Positions 1-8,807 are shown, counted from the first letter of the stretch. The stretch is 64,000 bases of DNA from JALEFZ01 sp039817415 (GCA_039817415.1 JBCBVV010000034.1:1-64000), one strand, 5' to 3'. Program-made: numbers and translations. Notes: generated from the sequence alone by a model not told the origin.

Positions 1-139
1 TTTTTCTGATCTGTATACCTAGCCTTAAAAATACAAAAATGTACAGCACTGATGATATGATATTAGGAATGGCAATATACTGAGGCCAATACAGATAGGC
101 GACAATTCCAAAAACAATGGTTTCAAATATAAATAACAT
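1..139 (-). CDS. Membrane protein, N-terminal fragment cut by the window edge
   Basis: Read on the minus strand from an ATG at 137-139, the frame stays open for 46 codons to the edge of the window. The peptide is strongly hydrophobic (it begins MLFIFETIVFGIVAYLYWPQ), with about two membrane-spanning stretches followed by basic residues (R..R.K). No family can be named from so short a piece. It would be transcribed away from the succinate dehydrogenase operon. The coding call rests only on the open frame and the composition. Confidence 0.5.
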   Translation of the reverse strand, partial: MLFIFETIVFGIVAYLYWPQYIAIPNIISSVLYIFVFLRLGIQIRK

Positions 140-242
140 CGTTAGAATTTATTCACATAATTTACATCAGCTGCCTATCGATCACCCATTGATTTCTTCC
201 CCGGACATGTGATAATTCATATTTTATTTTAAAACCAACTCC

Positions 243-446
243 ATGAAACACCTGGTATTCTTTTGTTTTATGACATTTTCTTCGAAGGTCTTTGTTCAGT
301 TCGAAAATTATGTAGAGCCCGTTCAAGTAGAGGTAACAAAGATATACAGTGAAGGAGAAAGGGGGAATATTATCGAAGATTACCAGCAAACACCTGATCA
401 AGAACCCAGGCTCATTCATACCTACACATTTTGGGGCAAAGCATGA
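243..446 (+). CDS. Possible small secreted protein, 67 aa
   Basis: A short plus-strand frame opens with a hydrophobic stretch (MKHLVFFCFMTFSSKVFVQF) that could be a signal peptide and continues with a charged, Glu- and Gln-rich tail. It lies between a minus-strand membrane gene and the 3' end of the sdh operon. It stops immediately before the sdh terminator hairpin at 451-472. I do not recognise it. The competing minus-strand frame over the same bases starts inside that terminator and is less likely. The evidence is only frame and composition, so this may be non-coding. Confidence 0.25.
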   Translation: MKHLVFFCFMTFSSKVFVQFENYVEPVQVEVTKIYSEGERGNIIEDYQQTPDQEPRLIHTYTFWGKA

Positions 447-472
447 AAAAGGGCATTCCAAAGGGAATGCCC
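444..472 (-). terminator. Intrinsic terminator of the sdh operon
   Basis: A 9-bp stem GGGCATTCC / GGAATGCCC (451-459 and 464-472) has a 4-base loop. On the minus strand it is followed by a run of five T. It sits 35 bases past the sdhB stop codon, as expected for the end of the sdhCAB transcript. Confidence 0.85.
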
Positions 473-507
473 ACCGAGTAATAGTCCTCTATTCTTAACT
501 CTTATGC

Positions 508-1278
508 TTATAGCTCCACTTCTGAAGCTACAGTTGATTTGATGTAATCTGCGTTCATTTTGGCGATGTTGGTAATGGAGATACCCTTTGGACACTGAGC
601 CTCGCAAGCCTCTGTGTTAGAGCAGTTACCAAATCCAGCTTCATCCATGGCTTTCACCATAGCCTGTACACGACGCATACGTTCTGGCTGTCCCTGTGGA
701 AGGGTACCCATGTGGGATACCTTCGCTGCGGTAAACAACATAGCAGAAGCATTTTTACAGGAAGCAACACAAGCACCACAACCAATACATTCTGCTGCAT
801 TCATCGCTTCATTTGACACATCCTTAGAGATAGGAATTTCGTTTGCATCAGGAGCTGAGCCCGTATTTACAGAAACGAATCCTCCCGCACCGATGATGGC
901 ATCAAAACTAGAACGATCCACCATGAGATCCTTGATAATAGGAAAAGCAGATGCTCTCCATGGCTCAATGTAAATGGTGTCTCCTTCATTAAAGGAACGC
1001 ATGTGCAGTTGACAGGTAGTTGTTTTCCTGTGAGGTCCATGAGCCTGTCCATTGATCATCAAGCCACAAGAACCACAAATACCTTCACGACAGTCATGGT
1101 CAAAGGCGACCGGAGCCTCTCCTTCTGCGATCAAAGTTTCGTTCAAAACATCCAACATCTCAAGGAAGGACATTTCGGGGAATACGGCTACCTTAGGATA
1201 GTCCTTGATGAAGCCTTTATCTTCAGGACCTGACTGACGCCAGATTTTAAGATTTACATTAAAACTCTTGCTTGCCAT
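508..1278 (-). CDS. sdhB: Succinate dehydrogenase / fumarate reductase iron-sulfur subunit
   Basis: This 256-residue protein carries electrons between the flavin subunit and the membrane cytochrome in respiratory complex II. All cluster ligands are visible: C63, C68, C71 and C89 for [2Fe-2S]; C164-x2-C167-x2-C170-x3-C174 for [4Fe-4S]; and C219, C225 and C229 for [3Fe-4S]. The length and order of clusters match the type-B enzymes of Bacteroidota. It is the last gene of the minus-strand operon sdhC-sdhA-sdhB, 35 bases after sdhA, and a hairpin terminator follows. Direction of the reaction (succinate oxidation or fumarate reduction) cannot be read from sequence; an aerobic lifestyle would favour succinate oxidation. 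Confidence 0.97.
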   Translation of the reverse strand: MASKSFNVNLKIWRQSGPEDKGFIKDYPKVAVFPEMSFLEMLDVLNETLIAEGEAPVAFDHDCREGICGSCGLMINGQAHGPHRKTTTCQLHMRSFNEGDTIYIEPWRASAFPIIKDLMVDRSSFDAIIGAGGFVSVNTGSAPDANEIPISKDVSNEAMNAAECIGCGACVASCKNASAMLFTAAKVSHMGTLPQGQPERMRRVQAMVKAMDEAGFGNCSNTEACEAQCPKGISITNIAKMNADYIKSTVASEVEL

Positions 1279-1313
1279 TTTTATATTTTTTATTCAAATG
1301 AATTGAAAGTCAA

Positions 1314-3248
1314 TTATTTGTAAGAGCGAGTTTTCAACTCTACGTTTTCAAACTTAAGCTCTTCTTTGTGCATGATAGACTGCTCATTGAATCCCTGATA
1401 TTCCCAAGCACCCACAAAGGCGAAGTTCACATCATCACGCTTAGCTTCCCCATCCACTGTATACTCCTCACGGAAGTGTCCACCAGCAGATTCTTCGCGT
1501 TGTAGGGCATCATCTATCATCAATTCACCCAATTCCATAAAGTCTGCCACTCTCCATGCTTTTTGAAGTTCTGGATTGTATTCTCCATCTGCTCCAGGGA
1601 CTGTAACGTCTTTGTGGTATTCTTCACGGAGTTCACGAATCAGCTGCTTTCCTTTCAGCAGGCCTTCTTTGTTACGGGCCATTCCACAATAATCCCACAT
1701 GATCTTACCCAATTCTTTGTGGAAGCTATCTACTGAACGCTTTCCGGGATTGTTGATCAATGTGCTGATCTCACTTTCAACAGCTTGCTCAGACTCTTTG
1801 AAGGCAGGATGCTCAGTATTAGGATGATCGCTCAAAGATTGCCTAGCTAAGTAATCACCAATAGTAAATGGAATCACAAAATATCCATCGGCAAGACCTT
1901 GCATCAAGGCAGAAGCACCAAGACGATTAGCACCGTGATCGGAGAAGTTTGCTTCACCTAAAGCATACAAGCCTGGTACGTTGGTACTTAGGTTATAATC
2001 TACCCAAAGACCTCCCATGGTATAGTGTACCGCAGGGAAAATCTTCATCGGCGTGCTATATGGATCGTCATCAGTAATTCTGTTGTACATGTCAAACAGG
2101 TTACCATAACGAGCTTCTACGGTATCTTTTCCAAGTCTGTTGATCGCATCAGAAAAGTCCAAGTATACTGCTTCGCTATCAGGCTCTACTGAACGACCTT
2201 CGTCTGTTACGTACTTGGCATTCCTTGAAGCTACATCTCTTGGCACCAAGTTACCGAAGGAAGGATACTTTCTTTCCAAGTAGTAATCTCTATCTCCTTC
2301 TGCGATATCTTCAGGTCTCATTTGACCACTGGCTACCTTTCTGGACGTTTCAATGTCCTTGGGTACCCACACACGGCCATCATTTCTGAGAGACTCAGAC
2401 ATCAGCGTAAGTTTAGACTGATAATCACCGTGTACAGGAATACAAGTTGGGTGAATCTGAACGTAGGCTGGGTTGGCAAACAATGCACCCTTTCTATGCG
2501 CTCTCCATGCGGCCGATACGTTTGAATTCATCGCATTGGTAGAAAGGAAGTAAACGTTTCCGTATCCACCAGAAGCCAATACGACAGCGTCTGCTGCATG
2601 GCGCTCCAGCTCCCCTGTAATCAAGTTTTTGGCGATAACCCCTTTTGCATGCCCATCAATCAATACGATATCTAACACTTCACGGCGAGGGAGAGATTTT
2701 ACTTTACCCAACCCAATTTGGCGGCTAAGGGCAGAATACGCTCCAAGCAGAAGCTGCTGACCTGTCTGGCCTCGAGCGTAAAAAGTACGTGATACCTGAG
2801 CTCCACCAAAGGAACGGTTTGCCAAATAACCTCCGTACTCTCGAGCGAAAGGTACCCCTTGGGCAACGGCTTGGTCAATGATATTTACGGATACCTGAGA
2901 CAGACGATAAACATTTGCCTCTCTAGAGCGGTAGTCTCCACCCTTGATCGTATCATAAAAAAGACGGTAAACTGAATCACCGTCATTTTGATAGTTTTTA
3001 GCTGCGTTGATACCTCCCTGAGCTGCAATGGAGTGCGCACGGCGAGGGGAATCTTGGAAGCAGAAAGTTGTTACGTTGTAACCTAGTTCTGCCAGGGTAG
3101 AAGCAGCAGAAGCGCCAGCTAGCCCTGTACCAACAACGATAATATTGAACTTACGCTTGTTGGCTGGGTTGACCAGCTTGATGTTGAATTTATGATTGTC
3201 CCATTTTTCTGACAATTTGCCAGCAGGGATTTTAGCATCTAAAATCAT
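1314..3248 (-). CDS. sdhA: Succinate dehydrogenase / fumarate reductase flavoprotein subunit
   Basis: The 644-residue catalytic subunit oxidises succinate to fumarate, or the reverse, using covalently bound FAD. An N-terminal dinucleotide-binding motif (VVGTGLAGASAAS, near residues 38-50) is followed by the flavinylation motif RAHSIAAQGG, with H72 the likely covalent attachment site. A GANRLGASAL motif further on belongs to the FAD/substrate domain. The length is typical of type-B complex II. It lies between sdhC (24 bases upstream) and sdhB (35 bases downstream), so the three are surely cotranscribed. Confidence 0.97.
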   Translation of the reverse strand: MILDAKIPAGKLSEKWDNHKFNIKLVNPANKRKFNIIVVGTGLAGASAASTLAELGYNVTTFCFQDSPRRAHSIAAQGGINAAKNYQNDGDSVYRLFYDTIKGGDYRSREANVYRLSQVSVNIIDQAVAQGVPFAREYGGYLANRSFGGAQVSRTFYARGQTGQQLLLGAYSALSRQIGLGKVKSLPRREVLDIVLIDGHAKGVIAKNLITGELERHAADAVVLASGGYGNVYFLSTNAMNSNVSAAWRAHRKGALFANPAYVQIHPTCIPVHGDYQSKLTLMSESLRNDGRVWVPKDIETSRKVASGQMRPEDIAEGDRDYYLERKYPSFGNLVPRDVASRNAKYVTDEGRSVEPDSEAVYLDFSDAINRLGKDTVEARYGNLFDMYNRITDDDPYSTPMKIFPAVHYTMGGLWVDYNLSTNVPGLYALGEANFSDHGANRLGASALMQGLADGYFVIPFTIGDYLARQSLSDHPNTEHPAFKESEQAVESEISTLINNPGKRSVDSFHKELGKIMWDYCGMARNKEGLLKGKQLIRELREEYHKDVTVPGADGEYNPELQKAWRVADFMELGELMIDDALQREESAGGHFREEYTVDGEAKRDDVNFAFVGAWEYQGFNEQSIMHKEELKFENVELKTRSYK

Positions 3249-3272
3249 GTGTATCCTAGTTTTATTATCGTC

Positions 3273-4115
3273 TTATACAACTCCGAAATAGAAACCAATA
3301 GGCATCAATGCAAACAGGAATGGGATTACAACAGCAATGAAGTATCCTCCTGCTTTGATCAATGGCATATATTTTTTGTGAACGAGTCCAAGAGATCTGA
3401 AACCAGACTGGAATCCGTGCATCAAGTGAAAAGCCAAAAACAGCATAGAAAGGGCGTAAAATCCTGCAATAAGAGGATTGCTGAAGGATTGCTTGGTCAG
3501 CTCCGTCATGGACAGCGCATGAACCTCCTGATCTACGTTGATATCAGCTTCTTTGATTCTTAACCAGTCCTTCTCAAAGATGTAGTGGCCATGTTCAAGC
3601 ACAATGGTTCCGTCAGCAGCTTTGATGTCGTCCTTAACTTTTACGTTAGAAACATAGGCTTCCTCGATCGTTACGACCTGATTGCCTTCATGTGCGAAGT
3701 GATACTTACCGTAGAACATGGGAATGTGTACTACCAGATAGATCAAAACGATGATACCTGTCCAGATCATGTTTCTGGAGAACCAGCTACTTCCTTTGTC
3801 CTTAGCCTTGTTGTACTGGTATTTTACCGGTCTGGCAGCGTTGTTTTTCAAGGAGATGATAAAGCCATAAATGATGTGAATGATAAATCCACTCGCCAGC
3901 ACATACTCCATAACCTTGATGAGCGGGTTGGTCGTCATGAAACGTACAAATGCATTAAATGCAGCTCCATTTTCAGGACCACCCAACAAGGGTGCGAATA
4001 ACAACAGGTTGCCTCCCACATGCACAAATAGGAAGGACACGAGGAAAAGCCCCGATAGACCCATAACTACCTTTCGCCCAATCGATTGCGAAAAAACAGT
4101 TGTTGCAGAACTCAT
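3273..4115 (-). CDS. sdhC: Succinate dehydrogenase cytochrome b subunit
   Basis: Single membrane-anchor subunit of type-B complex II, about 280 residues, with five predicted membrane helices. His residues in or near the helices (for example HVGGN, HIIYG, HIPMF, HLMHG) are candidate haem ligands. I place the start at the ATG at 4113-4115 (MSSATTVFSQ). The open frame extends 25 codons upstream to 4190, but that extension is charged and unlike the family, whose members begin just before the first helix. A polar loop of roughly 70 residues between helices 3 and 4 (about residues 135-205) is longer than I would expect. First gene of sdhCAB. Confidence 0.93.
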   Translation of the reverse strand: MSSATTVFSQSIGRKVVMGLSGLFLVSFLFVHVGGNLLLFAPLLGGPENGAAFNAFVRFMTTNPLIKVMEYVLASGFIIHIIYGFIISLKNNAARPVKYQYNKAKDKGSSWFSRNMIWTGIIVLIYLVVHIPMFYGKYHFAHEGNQVVTIEEAYVSNVKVKDDIKAADGTIVLEHGHYIFEKDWLRIKEADINVDQEVHALSMTELTKQSFSNPLIAGFYALSMLFLAFHLMHGFQSGFRSLGLVHKKYMPLIKAGGYFIAVVIPFLFALMPIGFYFGVV

Positions 4116-4198
4116 GTGTAAATCCTTTTTAGATGATAGATTCTCAAAATTACCCTCAGAGGCCTCTAATGTCAAGCGAATTTTCGCCAAAGAGGGAT

Positions 4199-4215
4199 TT
4201 TAGAATCATTCTAAA
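4199..4215. promoter_or_regulatory. Palindrome upstream of sdhC
   Basis: A perfect 8+8 inverted repeat with one central base, TTTAGAATCATTCTAAA, lies about 85-100 bases before the sdhC start. It has no T-run and so does not look like a terminator. It could be a dimeric repressor or activator site for the sdh operon; this is inference from symmetry and position only. Confidence 0.3.
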
Positions 4216-4308
4216 GAGCATAATGTGTAGCGCTAAAGCAACATATATATTTATAACTATATTTTCTGCTGATTGTTTCCTAAAAACGATATATCCTCAC
4301 TCAATTGA

Positions 4309-4641
4309 TCAGGAAGGGGAAATCGCCGGAATCGAAGGCAGGGGTAATTCTAATGGAAAAAGCAAGAATTCGTTTAGGGGAATCAAATCTTTCAGGCTAT
4401 TAGAATGAGAAAAATCATCCTTGTTGAGCCTGACAGAATCAGCACCCTTACCAGGGTTTTCTAGCTGAATTTGAGGATAAAGAGAAAAATTATTTAGTTT
4501 CCAATCGTGTTCAATAGAAACAGTAGAAATCACCTGTCCATGATCACCTGGAAGAGCAGGTAAATTCATGAGAATGTGTAAAAGCGTTTGAGCTATCACT
4601 ATCATCAATACTATCCCCAAAAATCGTTTCAAGCGCAACAT
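4309..4641 (-). CDS. Small uncharacterised protein with N-terminal membrane anchor, 110 aa
   Basis: The protein starts with a basic then hydrophobic segment (MLRLKRFLGIVLMIVIAQTL) typical of a signal anchor, followed by about 80 residues of a polar region and a Pro/Leu-rich C-terminus. I recognise no family. It lies upstream of sdhC on the same strand, divergent from the secreted-protein gene at 4822. The long spacing to sdhC (about 190 bases) and the palindrome in between suggest it is a separate transcription unit. Coding potential is supported only by the plausible anchor. Confidence 0.45.
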   Translation of the reverse strand: MLRLKRFLGIVLMIVIAQTLLHILMNLPALPGDHGQVISTVSIEHDWKLNNFSLYPQIQLENPGKGADSVRLNKDDFSHSNSLKDLIPLNEFLLFPLELPLPSIPAISPS

Positions 4642-4821
4642 CAGTTTAATCGTGTTTCCGTATGCTAAATACGATCAAAAGACGTTTTTGTATGTGGTGA
4701 GGAAAGGATTTAACAGAAAAAACAATTTTGTATGCCAAGGGTAAAGTTACCTTAACGCTGGTATAAAAAATGCATGATATCAAGCTGTTAGCCTGAAAAG
4801 AAACCCAGAGATTCCAAACCC

Positions 4822-5499
4822 ATGAGCCAGAAATCATTCTTAATCTCCCTGCTGCTGTGTTTCATGGCCATATTTTCATTCGCACAGGAGAAGGATTCAT
4901 CTAAGAAAAAGAAAATCCCGAAAAGGAAGATCGCCAAATTTAAGTACCCTTCTGGCTACATTCTGAACAATCAAGGAGACACTATTCCTGGGTTCATTCG
5001 AATGGACGACTCATTTAAGGATCAAAAACGCATAAAATTCTACGATGAATACGGGGCTAGAACAACCTACCGAGCCGGCTTGATCAAAGGATATGGGTAC
5101 CTTGACAAACATTTTATTAGTCGACCCACACCCTTTTTCTTTTCAGACTTCTTTTCAGATACTGTCATATTCATGAATAGGTTGGTCGATGGGCCAGCCC
5201 AATTGTTTCGATTTTATACAAGAAGGGGAATCTTTACCTTAAAAAAAGGCCCGAGTTATTTCGATTTTCTAGAGAAACCGGATGGGGAGGTATTTGAAGT
5301 GAGCTATGTTTACAAATGGAAGAGATTAGCAGAGGCATTTACAGATCACCCCAACCTTGGCAAGGATATTACAGCAGGTAAGTATAAGCCAGAGGATACC
5401 GAATCATTGATTAAGTATTATAATTCTTGGTATCGAAATAAACCCAAAGCTGAGCCTAACAAACAAAAGATGAGTATAAAGTCCTCTAAAGAAAAATAA
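4822..5499 (+). CDS. Secreted protein of unknown function, 225 aa
   Basis: A clear signal peptide (FLISLLLCFMAIFSFAQ) is followed by a strongly basic linker (KKKKIPKRKIAKFKYP), then a mixed beta-type domain rich in Phe, Tyr and Gly (about residues 45-200) and another basic tail. The domain opens with YPSGYILNNQGDTIPGFI. Proteins with a 'G.I.N..GDTI.G.I' opening after a signal peptide are common as uncharacterised secreted proteins in Bacteroidota (family knowledge, from memory). It stands alone on the plus strand. No function is proposed. Confidence 0.8.
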   Translation: MSQKSFLISLLLCFMAIFSFAQEKDSSKKKKIPKRKIAKFKYPSGYILNNQGDTIPGFIRMDDSFKDQKRIKFYDEYGARTTYRAGLIKGYGYLDKHFISRPTPFFFSDFFSDTVIFMNRLVDGPAQLFRFYTRRGIFTLKKGPSYFDFLEKPDGEVFEVSYVYKWKRLAEAFTDHPNLGKDITAGKYKPEDTESLIKYYNSWYRNKPKAEPNKQKMSIKSSKEK

Positions 5500-5553
5500 G
5501 CGATTGATGTAGGATACATCAACCGCTCAAACAGGTATTCATACACGAATTAC

Positions 5554-5907
5554 CTAAATACTGACAATTTTAGCTCTGATAAAGTATTTTTCTACAATCT
5601 GACTGGTAAACGATTTGTGTCCTTTAGGGGCAAGAAGGACCAATTGGCCTCCCTTTCTAGCAGCTAATGTGCTCAACAGCTTCCACTTAGATACCTGTGG
5701 ATCAACGCTATCTGTTTTGGTTGAAATTTCGATATAACTCTTTGCTCCTTGTTTTACTCCTGTGATATCTGGAATAATTGGAGTCTCCTCACCGCTTTTC
5801 TTGAACTTTTTTGGTTCAGGAAATGAATCGTGATTTGCCTTTACCTCAGAAAAACCATTTTTCTGTACCCATTTCATAGCTCTTTCGAAATACTTCTCTT
5901 TCATCAT
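5554..5907 (-). CDS. Uncharacterised small protein, possibly a degenerate nuclease-like fold, 117 aa
   Basis: The 117-residue protein has no signal peptide. The segment PDITGVKQG...YIEISTK (about residues 46-64), followed by an Arg/Lys-rich helix and a hydrophobic strand QLVLLAP, recalls the strand-helix order of PD-(D/E)xK nucleases. The usual E-x-K is not clean here: the Lys is displaced by two residues (EISTK). I regard the resemblance as weak. It is on the minus strand, convergent with the secreted-protein gene at 4822, and preceded by a terminator-like hairpin at 5947-5973. Confidence 0.7.
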   Translation of the reverse strand: MMKEKYFERAMKWVQKNGFSEVKANHDSFPEPKKFKKSGEETPIIPDITGVKQGAKSYIEISTKTDSVDPQVSKWKLLSTLAARKGGQLVLLAPKGHKSFTSQIVEKYFIRAKIVSI

Positions 5908-5932
5908 ACTTTATCATTTAGATCGTTGCACA

Positions 5933-5973
5933 TAAAAAAAAGTACCCACCACAAAGCGTCAGCCTTTGCGGTG
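5933..5973 (-). terminator. Terminator-like hairpin upstream of the 117-aa gene
   Basis: On the minus strand, a 10-bp stem with one mismatch (CACCGCAAAG / CTTTGTGGTG, 5947-5956 with 5964-5973) and a 7-base loop is followed after five bases by eight T. It ends only about 25 bases before the start codon of the gene at 5554-5907. It is either an attenuator of that gene or the end of a small upstream RNA. Confidence 0.4.
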
Positions 5974-6145
5974 AAGGTTGTAGACCTGAAAATCAAGGTT
6001 TTCAAGTGATGTAGGACCCATTATTTGAGAAACAACGTGGCCTAATTGAGTATACGGAAAGGTTTTCGGTAATGTTTCTTGAAAGAAATGATCTTCCGCG
6101 TGAGCAATCGAAGAAAAAAAATTTGGAATTTTAGAAATAAAAAAA

Positions 6146-6172
6146 GACGTGAACTGTGTTCGCGTCTTTTTT
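6146..6172 (-). terminator. Intrinsic terminator after lpd
   Basis: Stem GACGTGAAC / GTTCGCGTC (6146-6154 with 6158-6166, one G-T pair) with a 3-base loop is flanked by A and T runs on both sides, so it could work in both directions. On the minus strand it lies about 65 bases past the lpd stop. Confidence 0.85.
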
Positions 6173-6230
6173 ATAAAATGTCTTTACAGAATTGAGCTCC
6201 CATCAGGAGATACCGTACCCTTTCATCATC

Positions 6231-7646
6231 CTACAAGTGGATGATTCTGTTGGCAGTGGCTCCCATAGCAGCCTCTTTCACTGATTCTGAGAAAGTTGGG
6301 TGTGGGTGAGAGAAGATCGCAATGTCCTCAGCAGATGCTTTGTACTCCAATCCCATTACCCCTTCCATGATCATATCAGCAGCCCTTGGGCCAATGATAT
6401 GCATGCCTAGCAGTTCATCGGTTTCCTTATCAGACAATACCTTGACAAAGCCAAAACTATCGTCCATACTAGCGCGAGCCCTACCTGAGGCCTTAAAAGG
6501 GAACTGACCAGACTTGTAAGAAATCTTGGCTTCTTTCAGTTCTTCCTCTGTATATCCTACACCTGCCACCTCTGGCCATGTATAGACTACATTGGGGATA
6601 GCACGGTAGTTGATATGCGGATGCTGACCCGCCATGTACTCAGCTACCAATACCCCTTCTTCTGAGGCCTTGTGTGCCAACATAGCCCCACGGATTACAT
6701 CGCCAATGGCAAATACACCAGGAACAGATGTTTCCAGATTATCATTTACAGGGATACGGCCTCTATCGGTCTCAATCCCAATATTCTCTAGCCCAAGGCC
6801 ATCCGTGTAAGGTCTTCTGCCTACCGCAACCAAACAAATGTCTCCTTCAAAGGTAACTGACTCACCCTTTTTCATATTTTCGGCTGTAACCTTCACCTTA
6901 TCGCCTTCTACCACAGCACCAGTGGCTTTGTGGTTGAAGTGTACGGTGTAATCCAGCTCTTTCTTCAACACCTTGGCAAGCTCTTTCCCCAACGCTCCAT
7001 CCATGCTTGGAATCAGCTTATCCATGAACTCTACCGTGATGACTTTGGAACCCAATCTTCCATAAACTGAAGCCATCTCAGAAGCGATTACACCTCCACC
7101 GATAACGATCATTGTCTCAGGAATTTCGGTTAACTCCAAAGCCTCAGTTGAAGAAATAATTCGCTTTCCATCAAACTCCATTCCTGGAAGCTCAACTGGC
7201 TCAGAACCTGTTGCGATGATGACTTTGGCAGCCTTAAATTCTTCGGCACTCCCGTCTTCCTGGCTTACTTTAATGGTATTCTTGTCAACAAAAGAACCCC
7301 AACCATTGAGTACTTCAATTTTATTTTTCTTCATCAGGTAGGCTACACCTGCAACGGTTTTCTCAACCACGTCCGCCTTTCTGGCGATCATTTGCTTCAT
7401 GTCGACTCCTAGTCCTTCCACTTTGATACCATGTGTTTCGAACTGGTGCTTAGCCTGAAAATAATGCTCAGAGGAATCCAATAATGCCTTAGAGGGAATA
7501 CATCCCACATTCAGACAGGTACCGCCAAGGGTAGAATTTTTCTCGACGATAGCGACAGTCATCCCAAGTTGAGCGGCACGGATAGCAGCTACATAGCCAC
7601 CAGGACCCGAACCAATGACAATGAGATCAAACTCTTTTGATGCCAT
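6231..7646 (-). CDS. lpdA: Dihydrolipoyl dehydrogenase (E3)
   Basis: The 471-residue flavoprotein reoxidises dihydrolipoamide with NAD+ in the pyruvate, 2-oxoglutarate or branched-chain 2-oxoacid dehydrogenase complexes and the glycine cleavage system. Visible features are the FAD motif GSGPGG (about 12-17), the redox-active disulfide GGTCLNVGC (C44 and C49), an NAD-binding GGGVIASE motif in the middle, and the C-terminal dimer-interface motif HPHPTFSE with its catalytic His. The length is typical. It stands alone, away from any E1/E2 genes, with its own terminator, so it probably serves several complexes. Confidence 0.97.
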   Translation of the reverse strand: MASKEFDLIVIGSGPGGYVAAIRAAQLGMTVAIVEKNSTLGGTCLNVGCIPSKALLDSSEHYFQAKHQFETHGIKVEGLGVDMKQMIARKADVVEKTVAGVAYLMKKNKIEVLNGWGSFVDKNTIKVSQEDGSAEEFKAAKVIIATGSEPVELPGMEFDGKRIISSTEALELTEIPETMIVIGGGVIASEMASVYGRLGSKVITVEFMDKLIPSMDGALGKELAKVLKKELDYTVHFNHKATGAVVEGDKVKVTAENMKKGESVTFEGDICLVAVGRRPYTDGLGLENIGIETDRGRIPVNDNLETSVPGVFAIGDVIRGAMLAHKASEEGVLVAEYMAGQHPHINYRAIPNVVYTWPEVAGVGYTEEELKEAKISYKSGQFPFKASGRARASMDDSFGFVKVLSDKETDELLGMHIIGPRAADMIMEGVMGLEYKASAEDIAIFSHPHPTFSESVKEAAMGATANRIIHL

Positions 7647-7818
7647 ATAACAATATTTTTTGTAGGTTCCTTTTTACGAAATTCAATAGGTTATAAAAGT
7701 AGAAGAATATTTTCATACTTCCATAGAAGTCCATAACACGAACTGACAATCACCCTTGATTTTCGTCAGGCCTTCATATGATTTATTTTGTACCCGTCCA
7801 TTTTCCTAAATTTTACCC

Positions 7819-8712
7819 ATGCATAACTTCAAAATTCCTCTTCCGAAATTGTTTTCGTGGGAAAAAATGCGCGCCTATTTCACCCATTCTGACAAAGAAA
7901 TTCTTCACTTTCTGGAAGAAGAATGGCTGTATAAATGGCTAAAAGATGATGGCGATGGCATTATTTTCCGAGTAAGGGTTTCTCATGATATTTCAGAAGC
8001 TGAGGTTCAAGCTTTGAACCCAAAGGTATTGACAGGTGTACAGGAGGAAGCATTGCGTTCTTTTGTCGAAGAATGGTGGGACCTAAGGAGAGACTTGCAG
8101 GCATTTTACCATGTAGCCTCTAAAGATCATTTGCTCGCTCCTTTGATTGAGGCAAATCCTGGTTTACGCATTGGGGGAATTCCAGATTTATGGGAATGTG
8201 CAGTTTGGTCCATAGTAGGTCAGCAAGTGAATATTTCCTTTGCATTTACCCTGAAAAACCGTTTGATCAATGCCTATGGAAACAAGAAAAAGTGGGAGGG
8301 CATGACATTCTGGCAATTTCCCGATCCAGAATCTCTTGTAAATTCTTCCATTGATGAACTCAAAGAGTTGGCTATTTCTCAAAGAAAAGCAGAATACATC
8401 AAAGGTTTTGCTGAGTTGATCCTTTCTGGGGAGATTAGTAAACGGGAATTACAGGGCTTTTCTACAGCCATTGAGGCTTCAGAGCGGCTGAAAAAGATTC
8501 GTGGCATAGGAAAATGGAGTTCCAATTACATCCTGTTAAGGTGTCTTAGGTACCCCGATGCCTTTCCACTAGGAGATGCGGCCCTCTATAATGCCGTCAG
8601 GGATTTGACCGAAATGGAGCGAAAACCTACTGACGATGAACTACTTGAGTTAGCCAAGCCATGGAAAGGATGGGAAGCTTATGCGACCTATTACTTATGG
8701 TACGGAAAATAA
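7819..8712 (+). CDS. DNA-3-methyladenine glycosylase, AlkA-like HhH-GPD family
   Basis: The 297-residue protein should excise alkylated bases in base-excision repair. The C-terminal half carries the helix-hairpin-helix LKKIRGIGKWSSNYIL (about 224-239) followed by FPLGDAAL, in which D253 is the expected catalytic Asp. WSIVGQQVN (about 130-138) is the usual start of the glycosylase core. It has no [4Fe-4S] cysteine cluster, which fits AlkA rather than Nth/MutY. It is divergent from lpdA and about 95 bases before rfbB. Exact substrate range cannot be told from sequence. Confidence 0.9.
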   Translation: MHNFKIPLPKLFSWEKMRAYFTHSDKEILHFLEEEWLYKWLKDDGDGIIFRVRVSHDISEAEVQALNPKVLTGVQEEALRSFVEEWWDLRRDLQAFYHVASKDHLLAPLIEANPGLRIGGIPDLWECAVWSIVGQQVNISFAFTLKNRLINAYGNKKKWEGMTFWQFPDPESLVNSSIDELKELAISQRKAEYIKGFAELILSGEISKRELQGFSTAIEASERLKKIRGIGKWSSNYILLRCLRYPDAFPLGDAALYNAVRDLTEMERKPTDDELLELAKPWKGWEAYATYYLWYGK

Positions 8713-8783
8713 TTTGAGCCTGAAAGGGTTCTTTCTTACAGCAATGGTAATCTTCCCATAAATGGATTCATCCGCTTTCTTAT

Positions 8784-8791
8784 TAGTTTTG
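8784..8791 (+). promoter_or_regulatory. Possible -7 promoter element before rfbB
   Basis: TAGTTTTG matches the Bacteroidota -7 consensus TAnnTTTG and lies 16 bases before the rfbB start codon. I do not find a convincing -33 TTTG at the usual distance, so the call is weak. Confidence 0.25.
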
Positions 8792-8807
8792 TTCAAATAC
8801 ATGATTC

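Larger units (their letters stand above)
5908..6230. other. Intergenic region with two hairpins
   Basis: This 323-base stretch between two minus-strand genes holds the lpd terminator (6146-6166) and a second terminator-like hairpin (5947-5973) facing the same way. I see no credible reading frame between them. The ~170 bases separating the hairpins could be an untranslated leader or a short RNA gene. Confidence 0.6.

Noticed and set aside
162..461. 99-aa minus-strand frame next to the sdh terminator
   Set aside because: Its start lies inside the sdhB terminator hairpin, it is Cys- and Phe-rich without domain features, and a plus-strand frame competes for the same bases.
4116..4190. Upstream start of sdhC
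   Set aside because: The 25-residue extension is charged and unlike the family; the next ATG lies just before the first helix.
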